Notes: generated from the sequence alone by a model not told the origin. Shown: positions 1-9,213, counted from the first letter of the stretch. The stretch: 64,000 nt of DNA from Methylocapsa aurea (GCF_000746085.1 NZ_JQKO01000008.1:163046-227045); one strand, 5' to 3'. Translations and numbers: made by a program.

Positions 1-33
1 CGGCAAAATAGTGAGGACGAGGATTAAACGACC

Positions 34-273
34 ATGAGCGATGTCGCCGCGCGCGTAAAAAAGATTGTCATAGAGCATCTCGGTGTGGATGCGGATAAAG
101 TCGTCGATAACGCCAATTTCATTGAGGATCTCGGCGCCGATTCCCTCGACACCGTTGAACTCGTGATGGCTTTCGAGGAAGAATTCAGCGTTGAAATTCC
201 CGATGACGCCGCCGAGACCATCGTGACGGTTGGCGATGCCGTCACCTTTCTCGAGAAGGCGACAGCGGCTTGA
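34..273 (+). CDS. acpP: Acyl carrier protein
   Basis: Cytosolic carrier that holds growing fatty-acyl chains on a phosphopantetheine arm for type II fatty-acid synthesis. The 79-residue protein has the usual length and the invariant attachment motif [10 protein letters not shown], with Ser37 as the modified residue, in an acidic helical protein (EEDL, AFEEEF). It starts at the only sensible ATG near the left edge, with an AGGATT-type ribosome site 10 nt before it. fabF follows 119 nt downstream in the same direction, the classic acpP-fabF pair, and mltG comes next. Confidence 0.98.
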   Translation: MSDVAARVKKIVIEHLGVDADKVVDNANFIEDLGADSLDTVELVMAFEEEFSVEIPDDAAETIVTVGDAVTFLEKATAA

Positions 274-392
274 GCTTTGGGCTCGGCCGGTCCGACGCAA
301 AAATCCATTCCAAAGCCAATGCTTTCGGTAAGCGCGAACGGGGCCGTCAAAGACGGCTTCGGCGCTGGGCGACATATTGACCAGGTCCTGAG

Positions 393-1655
393 ATGCGAAG
401 GGTAGTTGTTACCGGTCTCGGCATGGTTTCGCCGCTCGCTTGTGGAGTCGAGCCAACCTGGACCCGCCTGATCGCGGGTCACAGCGGCGCTCGTCTCATC
501 GATGGGTTCGACACATCCGATCTCGCCTGCAAGATCGCCGCGCCGATCCCGCGCGGCGATGGCAGCGATGCGACCTTTGATCCCGACCAATGGATGGAGC
601 CCAAAGAGCAGCGTAAGATTGACGATTTCATTCTTTACGCTGTCGCAGCGGCGACTCAGGCTCTCGCCGACGCGAGCTGGAAGCCGGTCGCCTACGAAGA
701 CCAGATCAGGACCGGCGTTCTGATCGGTTCAGGAATCGGCGGTCTTGGCGGCATCGCCGAGACATCGATCACTTTGCATGAGAAGGGCCCCCGAAGGGTC
801 TCGCCCTTTTTCATCCCTGGCCGCCTCATCAATCTTGCGGGAGGCTATGTCTCCATTCAGCATGGTCTTCGCGGTCCAAATCATGCGGTTGTCACCGCAT
901 GTTCGACGGGCGCTCATGCGATTGGCGACGCCGCCCGCCTGATCGCGCTCGATGACGCCGATGTCATGGTCGCCGGCGGCGCAGAATCCGCGATCAACCG
1001 GATCGGCATCGCCGGATTTGCCGCCTGCCGCGCCTTGTCCACCAATTTCAACGACCGGCCGACCCAGGCCTCGCGGCCCTACGACAAAGACCGCGACGGG
1101 TTCGTGATGGGAGAGGGCGCCGGTTGCGTCGTCCTTGAATCCTACGATCACGCCAAGGCGAGGGGCGCCAGGATCTATGCCGAGCTTGTCGGCTACGGCA
1201 TGTCCGGCGACGCCTATCATATCACCGCGCCGCAACCCAGCGGCGACGGCGCCTTCCGGGCCATGGCCTCCGCCGTCAAGCGGGCCGGCATCTCTCCATC
1301 CGACATCGATTATATCAACGCCCATGGCACCTCGACGCCGCTCGGCGACGAGATCGAACTCCAGGCGGTTCAAAGATTGGTCGGCAACGGGGTGAATTCG
1401 CTCTCGATGTCCTCCACCAAATCGGCGATTGGGCATCTGCTCGGCGCCGCGGGCGCGGTCGAGGCGATTTTTTCGATTCTGGCGATCAGGGACCAGATCG
1501 TGCCGCCAACGCTTAATCTTGATAATGTGTCGGTGGAGACAAGGATCGATCTGGTGCCGCACAAGGCGCGCGAGCGGAATGTGGAATTTGTCCTCTCCAA
1601 CTCTTTCGGTTTCGGCGGCACCAACGCCTGTTTGATTTTCAAGCGCGCGGAATGA
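393..1655 (+). CDS. fabF: 3-oxoacyl-[ACP] synthase II (KAS II)
   Basis: Condensing enzyme that extends acyl-ACP with malonyl-ACP in the cytosol. The 420-residue protein has normal KAS II length. It shows the nucleophile Cys170 in VVTACSTGAH, the first catalytic His311 in NAHGTSTPLGD, Lys343 and His348 in the STKSAIGHLLGAAG motif, and the C-terminal SFGFGGTNA glycine loop. It follows acpP and precedes mltG, an arrangement common in alphaproteobacteria. KAS II rather than KAS I is preferred because of the His-His-Cys triad context and the acpP neighbour. Nothing looks truncated. Confidence 0.97.
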   Translation: MRRVVVTGLGMVSPLACGVEPTWTRLIAGHSGARLIDGFDTSDLACKIAAPIPRGDGSDATFDPDQWMEPKEQRKIDDFILYAVAAATQALADASWKPVAYEDQIRTGVLIGSGIGGLGGIAETSITLHEKGPRRVSPFFIPGRLINLAGGYVSIQHGLRGPNHAVVTACSTGAHAIGDAARLIALDDADVMVAGGAESAINRIGIAGFAACRALSTNFNDRPTQASRPYDKDRDGFVMGEGAGCVVLESYDHAKARGARIYAELVGYGMSGDAYHITAPQPSGDGAFRAMASAVKRAGISPSDIDYINAHGTSTPLGDEIELQAVQRLVGNGVNSLSMSSTKSAIGHLLGAAGAVEAIFSILAIRDQIVPPTLNLDNVSVETRIDLVPHKARERNVEFVLSNSFGFGGTNACLIFKRAE

Positions 1656-1813
1656 GCGCGGGGATAAAATTGGCGCCGGATCGCATATAAGATCTCCGCG
1701 CGATCCCGAATTCGCCACATTTTTCCGGCCGGATGGATAATTAGCCGGAAAGGGCTTACCTCTTCAGCGCGTTTGGCGCAAAAGCCGAACCGCGATTTGG
1801 GGAATTCTAGGCA

Positions 1814-3646
1814 ATGGGCGGGATGCCTCCAGAAACCGACCGGAACAATGGCGCGGACGGATCCGATCGCTCCCGCGCGGGCGGCCGCTTTGCAGGCCAC
1901 AGAATGACGCCGCAAAGTCCGAACGAGGCGCTGCAGCCGGAAGCTGCGCCTCCGCCGCCTTCGATTCCGCCGAGCCGGCGCCGGCCGGTGCTCTCCGCCA
2001 TTAGCGGCTTTTTGTCGTTTCTTCTGATCGCCGCGATTGCCGGCATGTTCGGCCTCGTCTGGAGCCAGCAGCGGCTGCGCGCGCCGGGGCCGCTGGCCGC
2101 CGACAAGGTGCTCTATATTGCGCCGGGCTCCGAGGTGCCCGACATTATCGCGGAGCTCGATCGAGAAGGAATCATCGATAGCCCCTTCGCGCTCAATGTC
2201 GCCCTTGTGCTCGAAGGCAGCCGCTCCAAGGTCAAGGCTGGCGAATATCTCTTCAAGCAGAACGCCAGTTTGCGCGACGTGATGGATACGCTGGTCAATG
2301 GCAAGCAGATTCTCCACGCGATTACGATCCCCGAGGGGCTGACCAGCGAGCAGATCGTCGAGCGGTTGCGCGAAAGCGACGTCCTTCTCGGTGACATCAA
2401 GGATGTGCCGAAGGAAGGCAGTTTGCTGCCGGAAACCTATAAGGTCGCCCGCGGCGCCTTGCGGGCGGATTTGATCAAGAAAATGCAGGACGATCAAAAG
2501 AAAATCGTCGATCAAATCTGGTCGCGGCGGGCGAGCGACCTCCCGCTGCATTCGCCGCATGAACTTGTGACTTTGGCCTCGATCGTCGAAAAGGAAACCG
2601 GCAAAGCGGACGAGCGAACGCGCGTCGCCAGCGTTTTCATGAACCGGTTGCTCAAGCGGATGCGGCTTCAGTCCGACCCCACCATCGTTTACGGTCTTGT
2701 TGGCGGCAAGGGCCCGCTGGGCCGAGGGATCTCGCGGGCTGAACTCGAAAAGCCGACGCCCTACAATACCTATGCGATCGACGGTCTGCCGCCGGGGCCA
2801 ATCGCCAATCCGGGCCGCGCCGCGCTCGACGCTGTGGCCAATCCCTCTCGCACGCAAGACCTCTATTTCGTCGCCGATGGAACCGGGGGGCATGTCTTTG
2901 CCGAAACGCTGGATCAGCACAGCCGCAATGTGCAGAGGTGGCGCCAGATCGAGAAGGACGCCAAGGAGAAGCTAGAAAAACCGGCGTCCGACGTCGACAA
3001 GCCTGCGCCGGCCGCAGCGCCAGCCGGTCCGGCGCGCGACCAGAGGGGCGCTCTCGAAGCGCCGCCGGCTTCCGTCTACGGCGCCCTTCCGGCGTCGGTT
3101 GGACCAGCCGCCGCGCCGAACCTTCCGCCGCCTTCCCTTTCAAATAAGACGGCGGTTTCTGCGATCGCGAAGGCGGCGCCCTTGACCCCCGCCGCTGGTC
3201 AGGCCTCAGGCGGCAAAGGCAAGGCGGGCGAGGGCGCAAAGAAAGCGACCTCATCGCTTAGCGCTTTCACGATGGGACCGGGCCTCGAGGAGCTCGGCAT
3301 CACCGTGCAGGGGTTTCCTCCCGCGTCCGCCGCCGCGATGCTCGACGGGCCGATCGGCCAATCCGAGGACGACGAAGCGTCCGCAGGCTCCGCGACATTC
3401 GCGGTGTCGCCCAAGCGCCGCGCGGAACAGAATGCGCGCGCGGCGCGGCTCGGCCTCGCGGAGGGGGCTGGCGATCCGCAGCAAGAGTTCGACGATCCCG
3501 GAATGATTGGCGAGGCGCGGCCGCCGGCCATTCAGCACGCTGGGCCAGTGCGTATTTATGACGCATCGGAAGGCACGCCGCTCGATCCGCTTCGCGACAA
3601 AACCTATGATTTGAACTACCCGAAAACCGTGCCGGGGCTGAAATAA
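1814..3646 (+). CDS. mltG: Endolytic murein transglycosylase MltG with long C-terminal extension
   Basis: Inner-membrane lytic transglycosylase thought to cut nascent glycan strands and end their elongation. Of 610 residues, about 1-56 are cytosolic and proline-rich, 57-83 form a single membrane helix, and 98-380 carry the YceG-like domain. Visible motifs are SLLPETYK (about 203-210), catalytic Glu259 in LASIVEKETG, RVASVFMNRL and RLQSDPTIVYG. After about residue 385 there is an Ala/Pro-rich low-complexity tail of some 225 residues, so the protein is far longer than the usual 340-400. An in-frame Met at residue 31 is an alternative start. It follows fabF by 158 nt and converges with rimO. Confidence 0.93.
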   Translation: MGGMPPETDRNNGADGSDRSRAGGRFAGHRMTPQSPNEALQPEAAPPPPSIPPSRRRPVLSAISGFLSFLLIAAIAGMFGLVWSQQRLRAPGPLAADKVLYIAPGSEVPDIIAELDREGIIDSPFALNVALVLEGSRSKVKAGEYLFKQNASLRDVMDTLVNGKQILHAITIPEGLTSEQIVERLRESDVLLGDIKDVPKEGSLLPETYKVARGALRADLIKKMQDDQKKIVDQIWSRRASDLPLHSPHELVTLASIVEKETGKADERTRVASVFMNRLLKRMRLQSDPTIVYGLVGGKGPLGRGISRAELEKPTPYNTYAIDGLPPGPIANPGRAALDAVANPSRTQDLYFVADGTGGHVFAETLDQHSRNVQRWRQIEKDAKEKLEKPASDVDKPAPAAAPAGPARDQRGALEAPPASVYGALPASVGPAAAPNLPPPSLSNKTAVSAIAKAAPLTPAAGQASGGKGKAGEGAKKATSSLSAFTMGPGLEELGITVQGFPPASAAAMLDGPIGQSEDDEASAGSATFAVSPKRRAEQNARAARLGLAEGAGDPQQEFDDPGMIGEARPPAIQHAGPVRIYDASEGTPLDPLRDKTYDLNYPKTVPGLK

Positions 3647-3735
3647 GCCTCCGGATCGAAATCCGCGGGCGCGTTGGCGCAGGCCTGCTTCGCTGGGGCT
3701 AATCGCGAGAGGCGGCGCATCCATGCCGCCCTATG

Positions 3736-5100
3736 TCAGACCGCGGTCCCGTACAGATCATAGGCGCTGGCCTTTTCAATTTTCACGGTGACGATGTCGC
3801 CGACTCGCAATGGTCGCTTCGAGGCGATGTGAACCTTGCCGTCGATGTCCGGCGCATCGCCTTTCGTGCGTCCCTCGGCGGAGCGCGGGGTCGCCTGGTC
3901 GATGATGACAGGCAGGCGCTTGCCGACCTTTTCGTTCAGTTTGCGCGCGCTGATGGTCTGGCTATGCTCCATGAATCGCCGGTAGCGGCTCTCCTGAAGC
4001 TCTGGCGCGACAGGCTCCAACCCGAGCGAATTGGCGGCGGCGCCTTTCACTGGCTCATATTTGAAGGCGCCGACTCGGTCGAGCCGCGCTTGGCCAAGCC
4101 AATCCAGCAGGAATTTGAAGTCTTCTTCCGTCTCGCCGGGGAAGCCGAGGATGAAGGTCGAGCGAATCGTCAGATCGGGGCAGAGCGCGCGCCATTCGCG
4201 AATCCGCTCCAGCATCTTCTCCTGATCGCCGGGGCGCTTCATCGCCCGCAGGACGGTCGGGCTCGCGTGCTGAAAAGGGATGTCGAGATAAGGCAGAATC
4301 CTGCCCTCCGCCATCAGTTCGATGACCTCGTCGACATGGGGATAGGGATAGACATAGTGAAGCCGCACCCAGATTCCGAGCGATCCGAGCTCTCGCGCAA
4401 GATCGATGAATTTCGTCCGCACGGCGCGGTTGTGAAAAGTGCTTTCGGCATATCTGAGGTCCAGTCCATAGGCGCTGGTGTCCTGCGATATGACGAGGAG
4501 CTCCTTGACCCCGGCGGCGACAAGCGTTTCGGCCTCGCGCAACACTTCTCCGGCCGGCCGCGACACAAGGTCGCCGCGAAGTTTCGGAATGATGCAGAAC
4601 GAGCAGCGGTTGTTGCAGCCCTCGGAAATTTTCAAATAGGCGTAATGGCGCGGCGTGAGCTTGACGCCTTGGGCCGGCAGCAGATCAAGAAAGGGATCGT
4701 GCGGCGGGGCTATGGCGGCATGGACCGCCTGCATGACCGATTCGAAATCCTGTGGACCCGTGATCCGAAATAGGTCTGGAAACTTGGCGAGAATCGCGTC
4801 CGCTTCCGCGCCCATGCAGCCGGTGACAATGATTTTGCCATTTTCCGCCGCAGCCGCGCCGATCGCCGCGAGCGATTCGGCCTTGGCGCTGTCGAGAAAG
4901 CCGCAGGTGTTGACGATGACCGCAGCGGCGCCGCCATGCGTCCTGGTCAGTTCGTAGCCCTCCGCCCGCAGGCGGTTGAGTATCTGCTCGCTGTCGACCA
5001 GCGCTTTTGGACAGCCTAGCGACACAAATGAAATTTTCGGGGCCGGCGCGCCTTCGGCGGCGCTGGAAACGGGATCTGCGTGGGTCTGATCGAAGTTCAT
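3736..5100 (-). CDS. rimO: Ribosomal protein S12 methylthiotransferase RimO
   Basis: Radical-SAM enzyme that methylthiolates an aspartate of ribosomal protein S12. With the start at 5100 the protein is 454 residues, the family norm; the reading frame stays open 46 codons upstream, but that part has no RimO similarity. The N-terminal UPF0004 domain offers Cys30, Cys66 and Cys95 for the auxiliary cluster. The radical-SAM motif is [10 protein letters not shown], with Cys162, Cys166 and Cys169. The C-terminus, about 385-454, is a TRAM domain. The [12 protein letters not shown] signature separates RimO from MiaB. It converges with mltG; 89 nt lie between the stops. Confidence 0.96.
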   Translation of the reverse strand: MNFDQTHADPVSSAAEGAPAPKISFVSLGCPKALVDSEQILNRLRAEGYELTRTHGGAAAVIVNTCGFLDSAKAESLAAIGAAAAENGKIIVTGCMGAEADAILAKFPDLFRITGPQDFESVMQAVHAAIAPPHDPFLDLLPAQGVKLTPRHYAYLKISEGCNNRCSFCIIPKLRGDLVSRPAGEVLREAETLVAAGVKELLVISQDTSAYGLDLRYAESTFHNRAVRTKFIDLARELGSLGIWVRLHYVYPYPHVDEVIELMAEGRILPYLDIPFQHASPTVLRAMKRPGDQEKMLERIREWRALCPDLTIRSTFILGFPGETEEDFKFLLDWLGQARLDRVGAFKYEPVKGAAANSLGLEPVAPELQESRYRRFMEHSQTISARKLNEKVGKRLPVIIDQATPRSAEGRTKGDAPDIDGKVHIASKRPLRVGDIVTVKIEKASAYDLYGTAV

Positions 5101-5477
5101 GCGAGGTTGCTTGGCATGGGCGAGGGGCGCTATGCAAGCGAAAGCGAATCTCCCCTCATTGAGGGCGATGCCCCCCGGCCTCGCGTGACGTTTCAAAGTC
5201 TCAGCAGCCAAAAAGAGAGAGGCCATCTTCATCATCAAGAGTTTTTTTTCATCTGTCCGTTGCGGAAGTTGGGGGATGATACGCTATTGACAGGCTATTT
5301 AATCAGAACAACAATCAACACCGACTTGAAAGATGCATCCCATAGTTGAGGCTCTGGGATGCATCCTAGAGTCTTTAATAGGTGAGGTTGCGCCCGGCTC
5401 GATTTCAAAAAAATTGATGTTTAGACTATTGAAATTCTGGGCCGATGCTACAGACATCCACAAAATTGGAGGGCTAT
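5101..5477. promoter_or_regulatory. Upstream region of the protease gene: candidate promoter and hairpin
   Basis: The non-coding stretch between rimO and the protease holds a sigma70-like pair, TTGACA at 5287-5292 and AACAAT at 5310-5315, separated by 17 nt. Just downstream there is a perfect 11-bp inverted repeat, GATGCATCCCA at 5332-5342 against TGGGATGCATC at 5355-5365, with a 12-nt loop. The hairpin would lie in the leader of the protease mRNA or act as an operator; no T-tract follows it, so it is not an obvious terminator. Function is inferred from position only. Confidence 0.4.
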
Positions 5478-6608
5478 ATGAATAAAATTCTTTTTATAGG
5501 GGCTTTGGCGGTCACTAGTTGCGCCCTTGTAACGGGAGTTCAAGCGCAAGCGGTGCGGAGTTCGCCTCCGCAGACGCCGGCCGTTCTTGATTACGCCCAT
5601 GCAAAGCCCATGTCTCTGCCGAGGTCGAACCGCTCCCCCACTTCGCAGCAGGCGGCGAGTCCTACCGCCATTCAGAAGCTATTTTCGTCGCGTGGCGTCG
5701 TTCCAGGATCGGATTCCGGCGATGGCAAGCTAAGCCCAATCCAGCTGGTGCCGTCGGTCGTTTTGCCGACAGCAGGATCAGCGCTTGGGGGAGGCGTAAC
5801 TTCGCAGGAATATGGCACCTCCAACCACGTTTTCACGACATCGCGGGCCGACGCATTTTTTAACACGACTGCGTCCTTCTATCCCTATAGGGCCGCCGGC
5901 AAGCTGTTCTTCAAAGTTGGAGCGGGCACTTCCGTATGTTCGGCGTCCCTGATCAAGCCCGGCGTCATCGTCACCGCGGCGCATTGCGTCGCAAACTTCG
6001 GGATCGGCTTTTATTCGAACTGGGAATATGTTCCCGCCTATAGCAACGGTTCAGCGCCCTATGGGACGTGGACCGGCCTTACGGCCTTTGTCTTGGCGAG
6101 CTATCTGAATGGAACGGACACTTGCGCCGTTGCAGGCGTCGTTTGCCAGAATGACGTCGCGGTCATCGTGCTGAACAAGAAGAGCGGCGCTCTGCCTGGA
6201 ACCAGAACCGGGTGGCTCAGCTACGCATACGGCGGCTATAGCTTCAATCCGGCAGGGCAAGCGCTGATAACGCAGCTCGGCTATCCCGTTGCTCTCGACG
6301 CCGGCGCTCTGATGCAGCGAACTGATTCGCAAGGCTTCGTATCGGTCGCCGATGCTAACAACACCATCATCGGATCGCTTCAGACCGGAGGCTCCAGCGG
6401 AGGGCCGTGGGCGGTCAATCTTGGCTTGCCGCCAGTCCTCAATGGCACTGGGTTTGGAACGGACCCTGTGCATAACGTCGTCGTCGGCGTGACCAGCTGG
6501 GGGTATATCAACACCGCAATCAAGGAGCAGGGCGCTTCTCCATTCCTGTTCACAAACATTGGGGTTCTTGTCAACGCCGCATGCGCAGCCTATCCCGGAT
6601 GGTGCTAA
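5478..6608 (+). CDS. Secreted trypsin-like (S1) serine protease
   Basis: Exported endopeptidase of the chymotrypsin fold. The start at 5478 is chosen because GGAGGG lies 4 nt upstream and the protein then opens with a clean signal peptide (MNKILFIGALAV... ending near VQAQA). The mature protein has a long proline/serine-rich propeptide-like segment to about residue 125. The full triad is visible: His169 in VIVTAAHC, Asp226 in QNDVAVIVL and Ser307 in GGSSGGPW. Cysteines at 154, 170, 216, 223 and near the C-terminus suggest disulfides, fitting a periplasmic or extracellular location. It stands alone between rimO and terminators. Its substrate cannot be told. Confidence 0.9.
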   Translation: MNKILFIGALAVTSCALVTGVQAQAVRSSPPQTPAVLDYAHAKPMSLPRSNRSPTSQQAASPTAIQKLFSSRGVVPGSDSGDGKLSPIQLVPSVVLPTAGSALGGGVTSQEYGTSNHVFTTSRADAFFNTTASFYPYRAAGKLFFKVGAGTSVCSASLIKPGVIVTAAHCVANFGIGFYSNWEYVPAYSNGSAPYGTWTGLTAFVLASYLNGTDTCAVAGVVCQNDVAVIVLNKKSGALPGTRTGWLSYAYGGYSFNPAGQALITQLGYPVALDAGALMQRTDSQGFVSVADANNTIIGSLQTGGSSGGPWAVNLGLPPVLNGTGFGTDPVHNVVVGVTSWGYINTAIKEQGASPFLFTNIGVLVNAACAAYPGWC

Positions 6609-6684
6609 GCTGCTGCGCGCTGGTCGCGCGCCGCACATAGTGGTTTCAAACTCAATCCGCGAACATTGATTTGACTCACCTTGC

Positions 6685-6714
6685 AACCTGACGCTTGGCC
6701 CCAAGCGTCAGGTT
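6685..6714 (+). terminator. Hairpin terminator after the protease gene
   Basis: A 12-bp perfect stem AACCTGACGCTT/AAGCGTCAGGTT closes a GGCCCC loop 76 nt after the protease stop codon. Only a weak T-run (TTTGATTCT) follows, so termination is probable rather than certain. Confidence 0.55.
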
Positions 6715-6862
6715 TGATTCTGAGAGAGCTTAGAAACCGAGGCCTCTCCCTATCCCCTAATCTCCTCCCGCCATCTTTGCTACCTCAGCCATTTTTCGCC
6801 GTCAGCCTCCTTTTCACGAAAGGGTCGGCACAGCCGCGAACCTCGACGGGACTTGCGTTTCA

Positions 6863-6898
6863 GCTCCGGGTCTTGATCAAGACCCGGAGCTTTTTCTT
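6863..6898 (+). terminator. Strong Rho-independent terminator
   Basis: A fully palindromic 28-nt segment (GCTCCGGGTCTTG... mirrored, 6863-6890) is followed at once by TTTTTCTTT. This is a textbook plus-strand terminator. No convincing gene lies between it and the previous terminator 150 nt upstream, so it either backs up the protease terminator or ends a short untranslated RNA. Confidence 0.8.
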
Positions 6899-6944
6899 TG
6901 CGTCTAATCCTGATTGGACAACCTGCTTACGGCCGCCGCACAGC

Positions 6945-7072
6945 TAGAGCATGATGCCGAAAAGTGGAAACCGGTTTTCGGACGACATCATGCTCTACCT
7001 CTTTGAGGAGAGGCGGATTCAGACTTTGGACGAGATCGCGTTGCGATTCCGTCCAAAGTCATCCGGCTCTAG
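6945..7072 (+). repeat. Compound palindromic repeat, family A copy 1
   Basis: Two hairpins in tandem. The first spans 6946-6996 with arms AGAGCATGATG and CATCATGCTCT around a GAAAAGTGGAAACCGGTTTTC core. The second spans 7022-7060 with arms GACTTTGGAC and GTCCAAAGTC. The same two-part element occurs inverted at 28117-28240. Elements with this core are widespread in Hyphomicrobiales genomes. Confidence 0.85.
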
Positions 7073-7123
7073 CTGATTTAGGAGCCTGGCTATTTTCTTT
7101 CTTTGCAGGGGGTCCCGCGCGCC

Positions 7124-7164
7124 AAAAAAAGAACCCAGCCAAAAATTTGGCTGGGTTCCTTTTT
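7124..7164 (-). terminator. Terminator of the first porin-like gene (bidirectional)
   Basis: AACCCAGCC and GGCTGGGTT form a stem. Read on the minus strand the stem is followed by TTCTTTTTTT, and T-rich sequence also flanks it on the plus strand. It sits 47 nt downstream of the gene ending at 7211. Confidence 0.8.
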
Positions 7165-7210
7165 CTCTGTCTGCCTTGCCTCGCAAAAATTGAAGTCGAG
7201 AGTCTCGAAA

Positions 7211-8077
7211 TCAATATTTGGCGACGACTGGAGCGGGCTGGTAGGTGTCGAACTTGTAGCTGAAGCCGACCTGGACCCGGTTCTCGACAAGATGACGATT
7301 GACGGTGCCGGTAAGGTAGTCTCCGCCGAAGGTCGGATAGGCATTGACCAAGTAGTTGTGGGTGCGACCGAAATCGGTATAGCGATATTCGGCCCGGACC
7401 GACCAATTGTTGGTGACGGCATATTCGATGCCGCCGCCGGCGGTCCAGCCGACGCGCGTCTGCGAGAAGCTGTCGTGACCGTAGATGCTGTTGAAATAGA
7501 ACAAGCCGCCGCCATAGGCGGTGGTCACATCGCTCTTGAACCCACCGAAGGCGACGCCGCCTGTCCCGTAAAGCAGGACGCGGTCGAAGGCGATGCCGAC
7601 CCGGCCGCGGATCGAACCCTGAACGCCAAGGGTCGTGTGGACGGTGGTGGGAATATAGTCCAGATAGTAGTTGCTGTAGGGCGAGAGATTGACGGTCTTG
7701 CTCAGGCTGGAGCCGTCGACGTCGCCTTCGAGACCGACCACCCACTGGTTGAACTGCAGATTGTACCCGACATGCGCGCCGCCGATCACGCCATTGGCGT
7801 TGCTGCCGACGCGAAAGCTGTCGTAGATGAAGCCGGGGCCGCCGCCGAGTTGACCAAAGTTAACGCACGTAGCGCAAAATCCATTGGCATACAAAGTGGT
7901 GTTGTTGTTGGTCCAGGCGTAACCGATCTGGCCGCCGAGATAGATGCCGGTCCAGGTGAAGATCGGCGCGGGCGGCAGATAGACTGGCGGCGGAGCGCGG
8001 GAGGGGAGATCAGCCGCGAGGGCCGATCCGGCGAGAGCGACGGCACCAACCGACGCCATGAGAAGTTTGCGTAACAT
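7211..8077 (-). CDS. Omp25/31-type outer-membrane beta-barrel protein, paralogue 1
   Basis: Predicted eight-stranded outer-membrane barrel of the Omp25/Omp31 surface-antigen family. The start at 8077 has AAGGAG 8 nt before it and gives 288 residues. The signal peptide MLRKLLMASVGAVALAGSALA is followed by the family hallmark AADLPSRAPPP and FTWTGIYLGGQIGYAW. The barrel ends with the typical C-terminal strand VGFSYKF and terminal aromatic residue (VAKY). The sequence after the first strand, rich in Asn/Gly, differs completely from the two neighbouring paralogues. It has its own terminator and upstream element, so it is probably transcribed alone. Confidence 0.92.
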   Translation of the reverse strand: MLRKLLMASVGAVALAGSALAADLPSRAPPPVYLPPAPIFTWTGIYLGGQIGYAWTNNNTTLYANGFCATCVNFGQLGGGPGFIYDSFRVGSNANGVIGGAHVGYNLQFNQWVVGLEGDVDGSSLSKTVNLSPYSNYYLDYIPTTVHTTLGVQGSIRGRVGIAFDRVLLYGTGGVAFGGFKSDVTTAYGGGLFYFNSIYGHDSFSQTRVGWTAGGGIEYAVTNNWSVRAEYRYTDFGRTHNYLVNAYPTFGGDYLTGTVNRHLVENRVQVGFSYKFDTYQPAPVVAKY

Positions 8078-8188
8078 AGGCTTTCTCCTTTCCGGAAGCT
8101 GAAGCATCTTCAAGTTACCCCGTTTGGACCGGCCTGAGGAATGATATTGGGAGAAAGGTGGCAGCGGGAAGCCGCAATTCCGATCGCC

Positions 8189-8206
8189 GTGACCCTAATA
8201 CAACAC
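8189..8206 (-). promoter_or_regulatory. Conserved upstream element of porin paralogue 1
   Basis: On the minus strand this reads GTGTTGTATTAGGGTCAC, 112 nt before the start codon at 8077. The matching element lies at the same distance (111-112 nt) before paralogues 2 and 3. TTGTAT with AATTGC 18 nt further on could be -35/-10 boxes; the GGTCAC core may be an operator. Confidence 0.5.
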
Positions 8207-8287
8207 AGGGGGCAGACGATTAGCCGAAACGCATGGCCGGATCCAAATAACTCAGCGAAATTTCTTAACTCTTTTTTCGACTTTACA

Positions 8288-8312
8288 AGAACCCGGCCCT
8301 TGGCCGGGTTCT
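8288..8312 (-). terminator. Terminator of porin paralogue 2
   Basis: AGAACCCGGCC and GGCCGGGTTCT form an 11-bp stem with a 3-nt loop, 44 nt downstream of the gene ending at 8356. The T-run on the minus strand is weak (TTGTAAAG). Confidence 0.6.
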
Positions 8313-8355
8313 ATTTTGCGGCAAGCCGTCAAAATTGAAATCAAGAGGCTTGAAA

Positions 8356-9213
8356 TCAATATTTGGCGACGACCGGAGCGGGGTGGTAGGTGTCGAACTT
8401 GTAGCTGAACCCGACCTGGACCCGGTTTTCGGCAAGGTGATGGCGGACGTTGGAATAAATCGCTTCGCCGAAGAAGGGGGTGTAGGAATTGACGAGGTAG
8501 TTGGTGGTGCGGCCGAAATCGGTATAGCGATATTCCGCCCGAATCGACCAGTTGTTGGTCACGGCGTACTCGATGCCGCCGCCGGCGGTCCAGCCGACGC
8601 GGGTTGACGAGAAGCTGTCGTGGCCGCCGAAGTAATTCGGGTAGAGGATGTTGCCGCCGTAGGTGGTGTTGAGGCTGGTGTTGAACCCACCGAAGGCGAC
8701 GCCGCCTGTCCCGTAAAGCAGGACGCGGTCGAAGGCGATGCCGATGCGGCCGCGGATCGAACCCTGAACGCCCAGGCTCGTGTGGACGGATGTGGGGATG
8801 AAGTCCGCATAATAGGTGCTGTAGGGCGAGAAGTTGACGGTCTTGCTCAGGCTGGAGCCGTCGACGTCGCCTTCGAGACCCAACACCCACTGGTTGATCT
8901 GCAGATTGTACCCGACATGAGCGCCGCCGATCACGCCGCTGGCGTTCTGGTTGTGGTGATAGGCGTCGGCAAAATAGACCGGGCCTAGCTGCGCGATTGG
9001 GTCGAGATAGTAAAAGCCGTTGTGGTTGAAGTCGCTGTTGTGGTTCGTCCAACCGTAGCCAATCTGGCCGCCGAGATAGACGCCGGTCCAGGTGAAGATC
9101 GGCGCGGGCGGCAGATAGACTGGCGGCGGGGCGCGCGAGGGAAGATCAGCCGCGAGGGCCGATCCGGCGAGAGCGACGGCGCCAACCGACGCCATGAGAA
9201 GTTTACGAAGCAT
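8356..9213 (-). CDS. Omp25/31-type outer-membrane beta-barrel protein, paralogue 2
   Basis: 285-residue barrel protein, nearly identical to paralogue 1 in signal peptide, N-terminal strand, central segment (GSIRGRVGIAFDRVLLYGTGG) and C-terminal strand. They differ in the first exposed loop (here WTNHNSDFNHNGFYYLDP and so on) and in a later loop (NTTYGGNILYPNYFGG). The start at 9213 is preceded by the same AAGGAGAAAGCCT leader. The long stretches of shared DNA and conserved flanks point to a recent tandem duplication followed by divergence confined to loops. Confidence 0.92.
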   Translation of the reverse strand: MLRKLLMASVGAVALAGSALAADLPSRAPPPVYLPPAPIFTWTGVYLGGQIGYGWTNHNSDFNHNGFYYLDPIAQLGPVYFADAYHHNQNASGVIGGAHVGYNLQINQWVLGLEGDVDGSSLSKTVNFSPYSTYYADFIPTSVHTSLGVQGSIRGRIGIAFDRVLLYGTGGVAFGGFNTSLNTTYGGNILYPNYFGGHDSFSSTRVGWTAGGGIEYAVTNNWSIRAEYRYTDFGRTTNYLVNSYTPFFGEAIYSNVRHHLAENRVQVGFSYKFDTYHPAPVVAKY

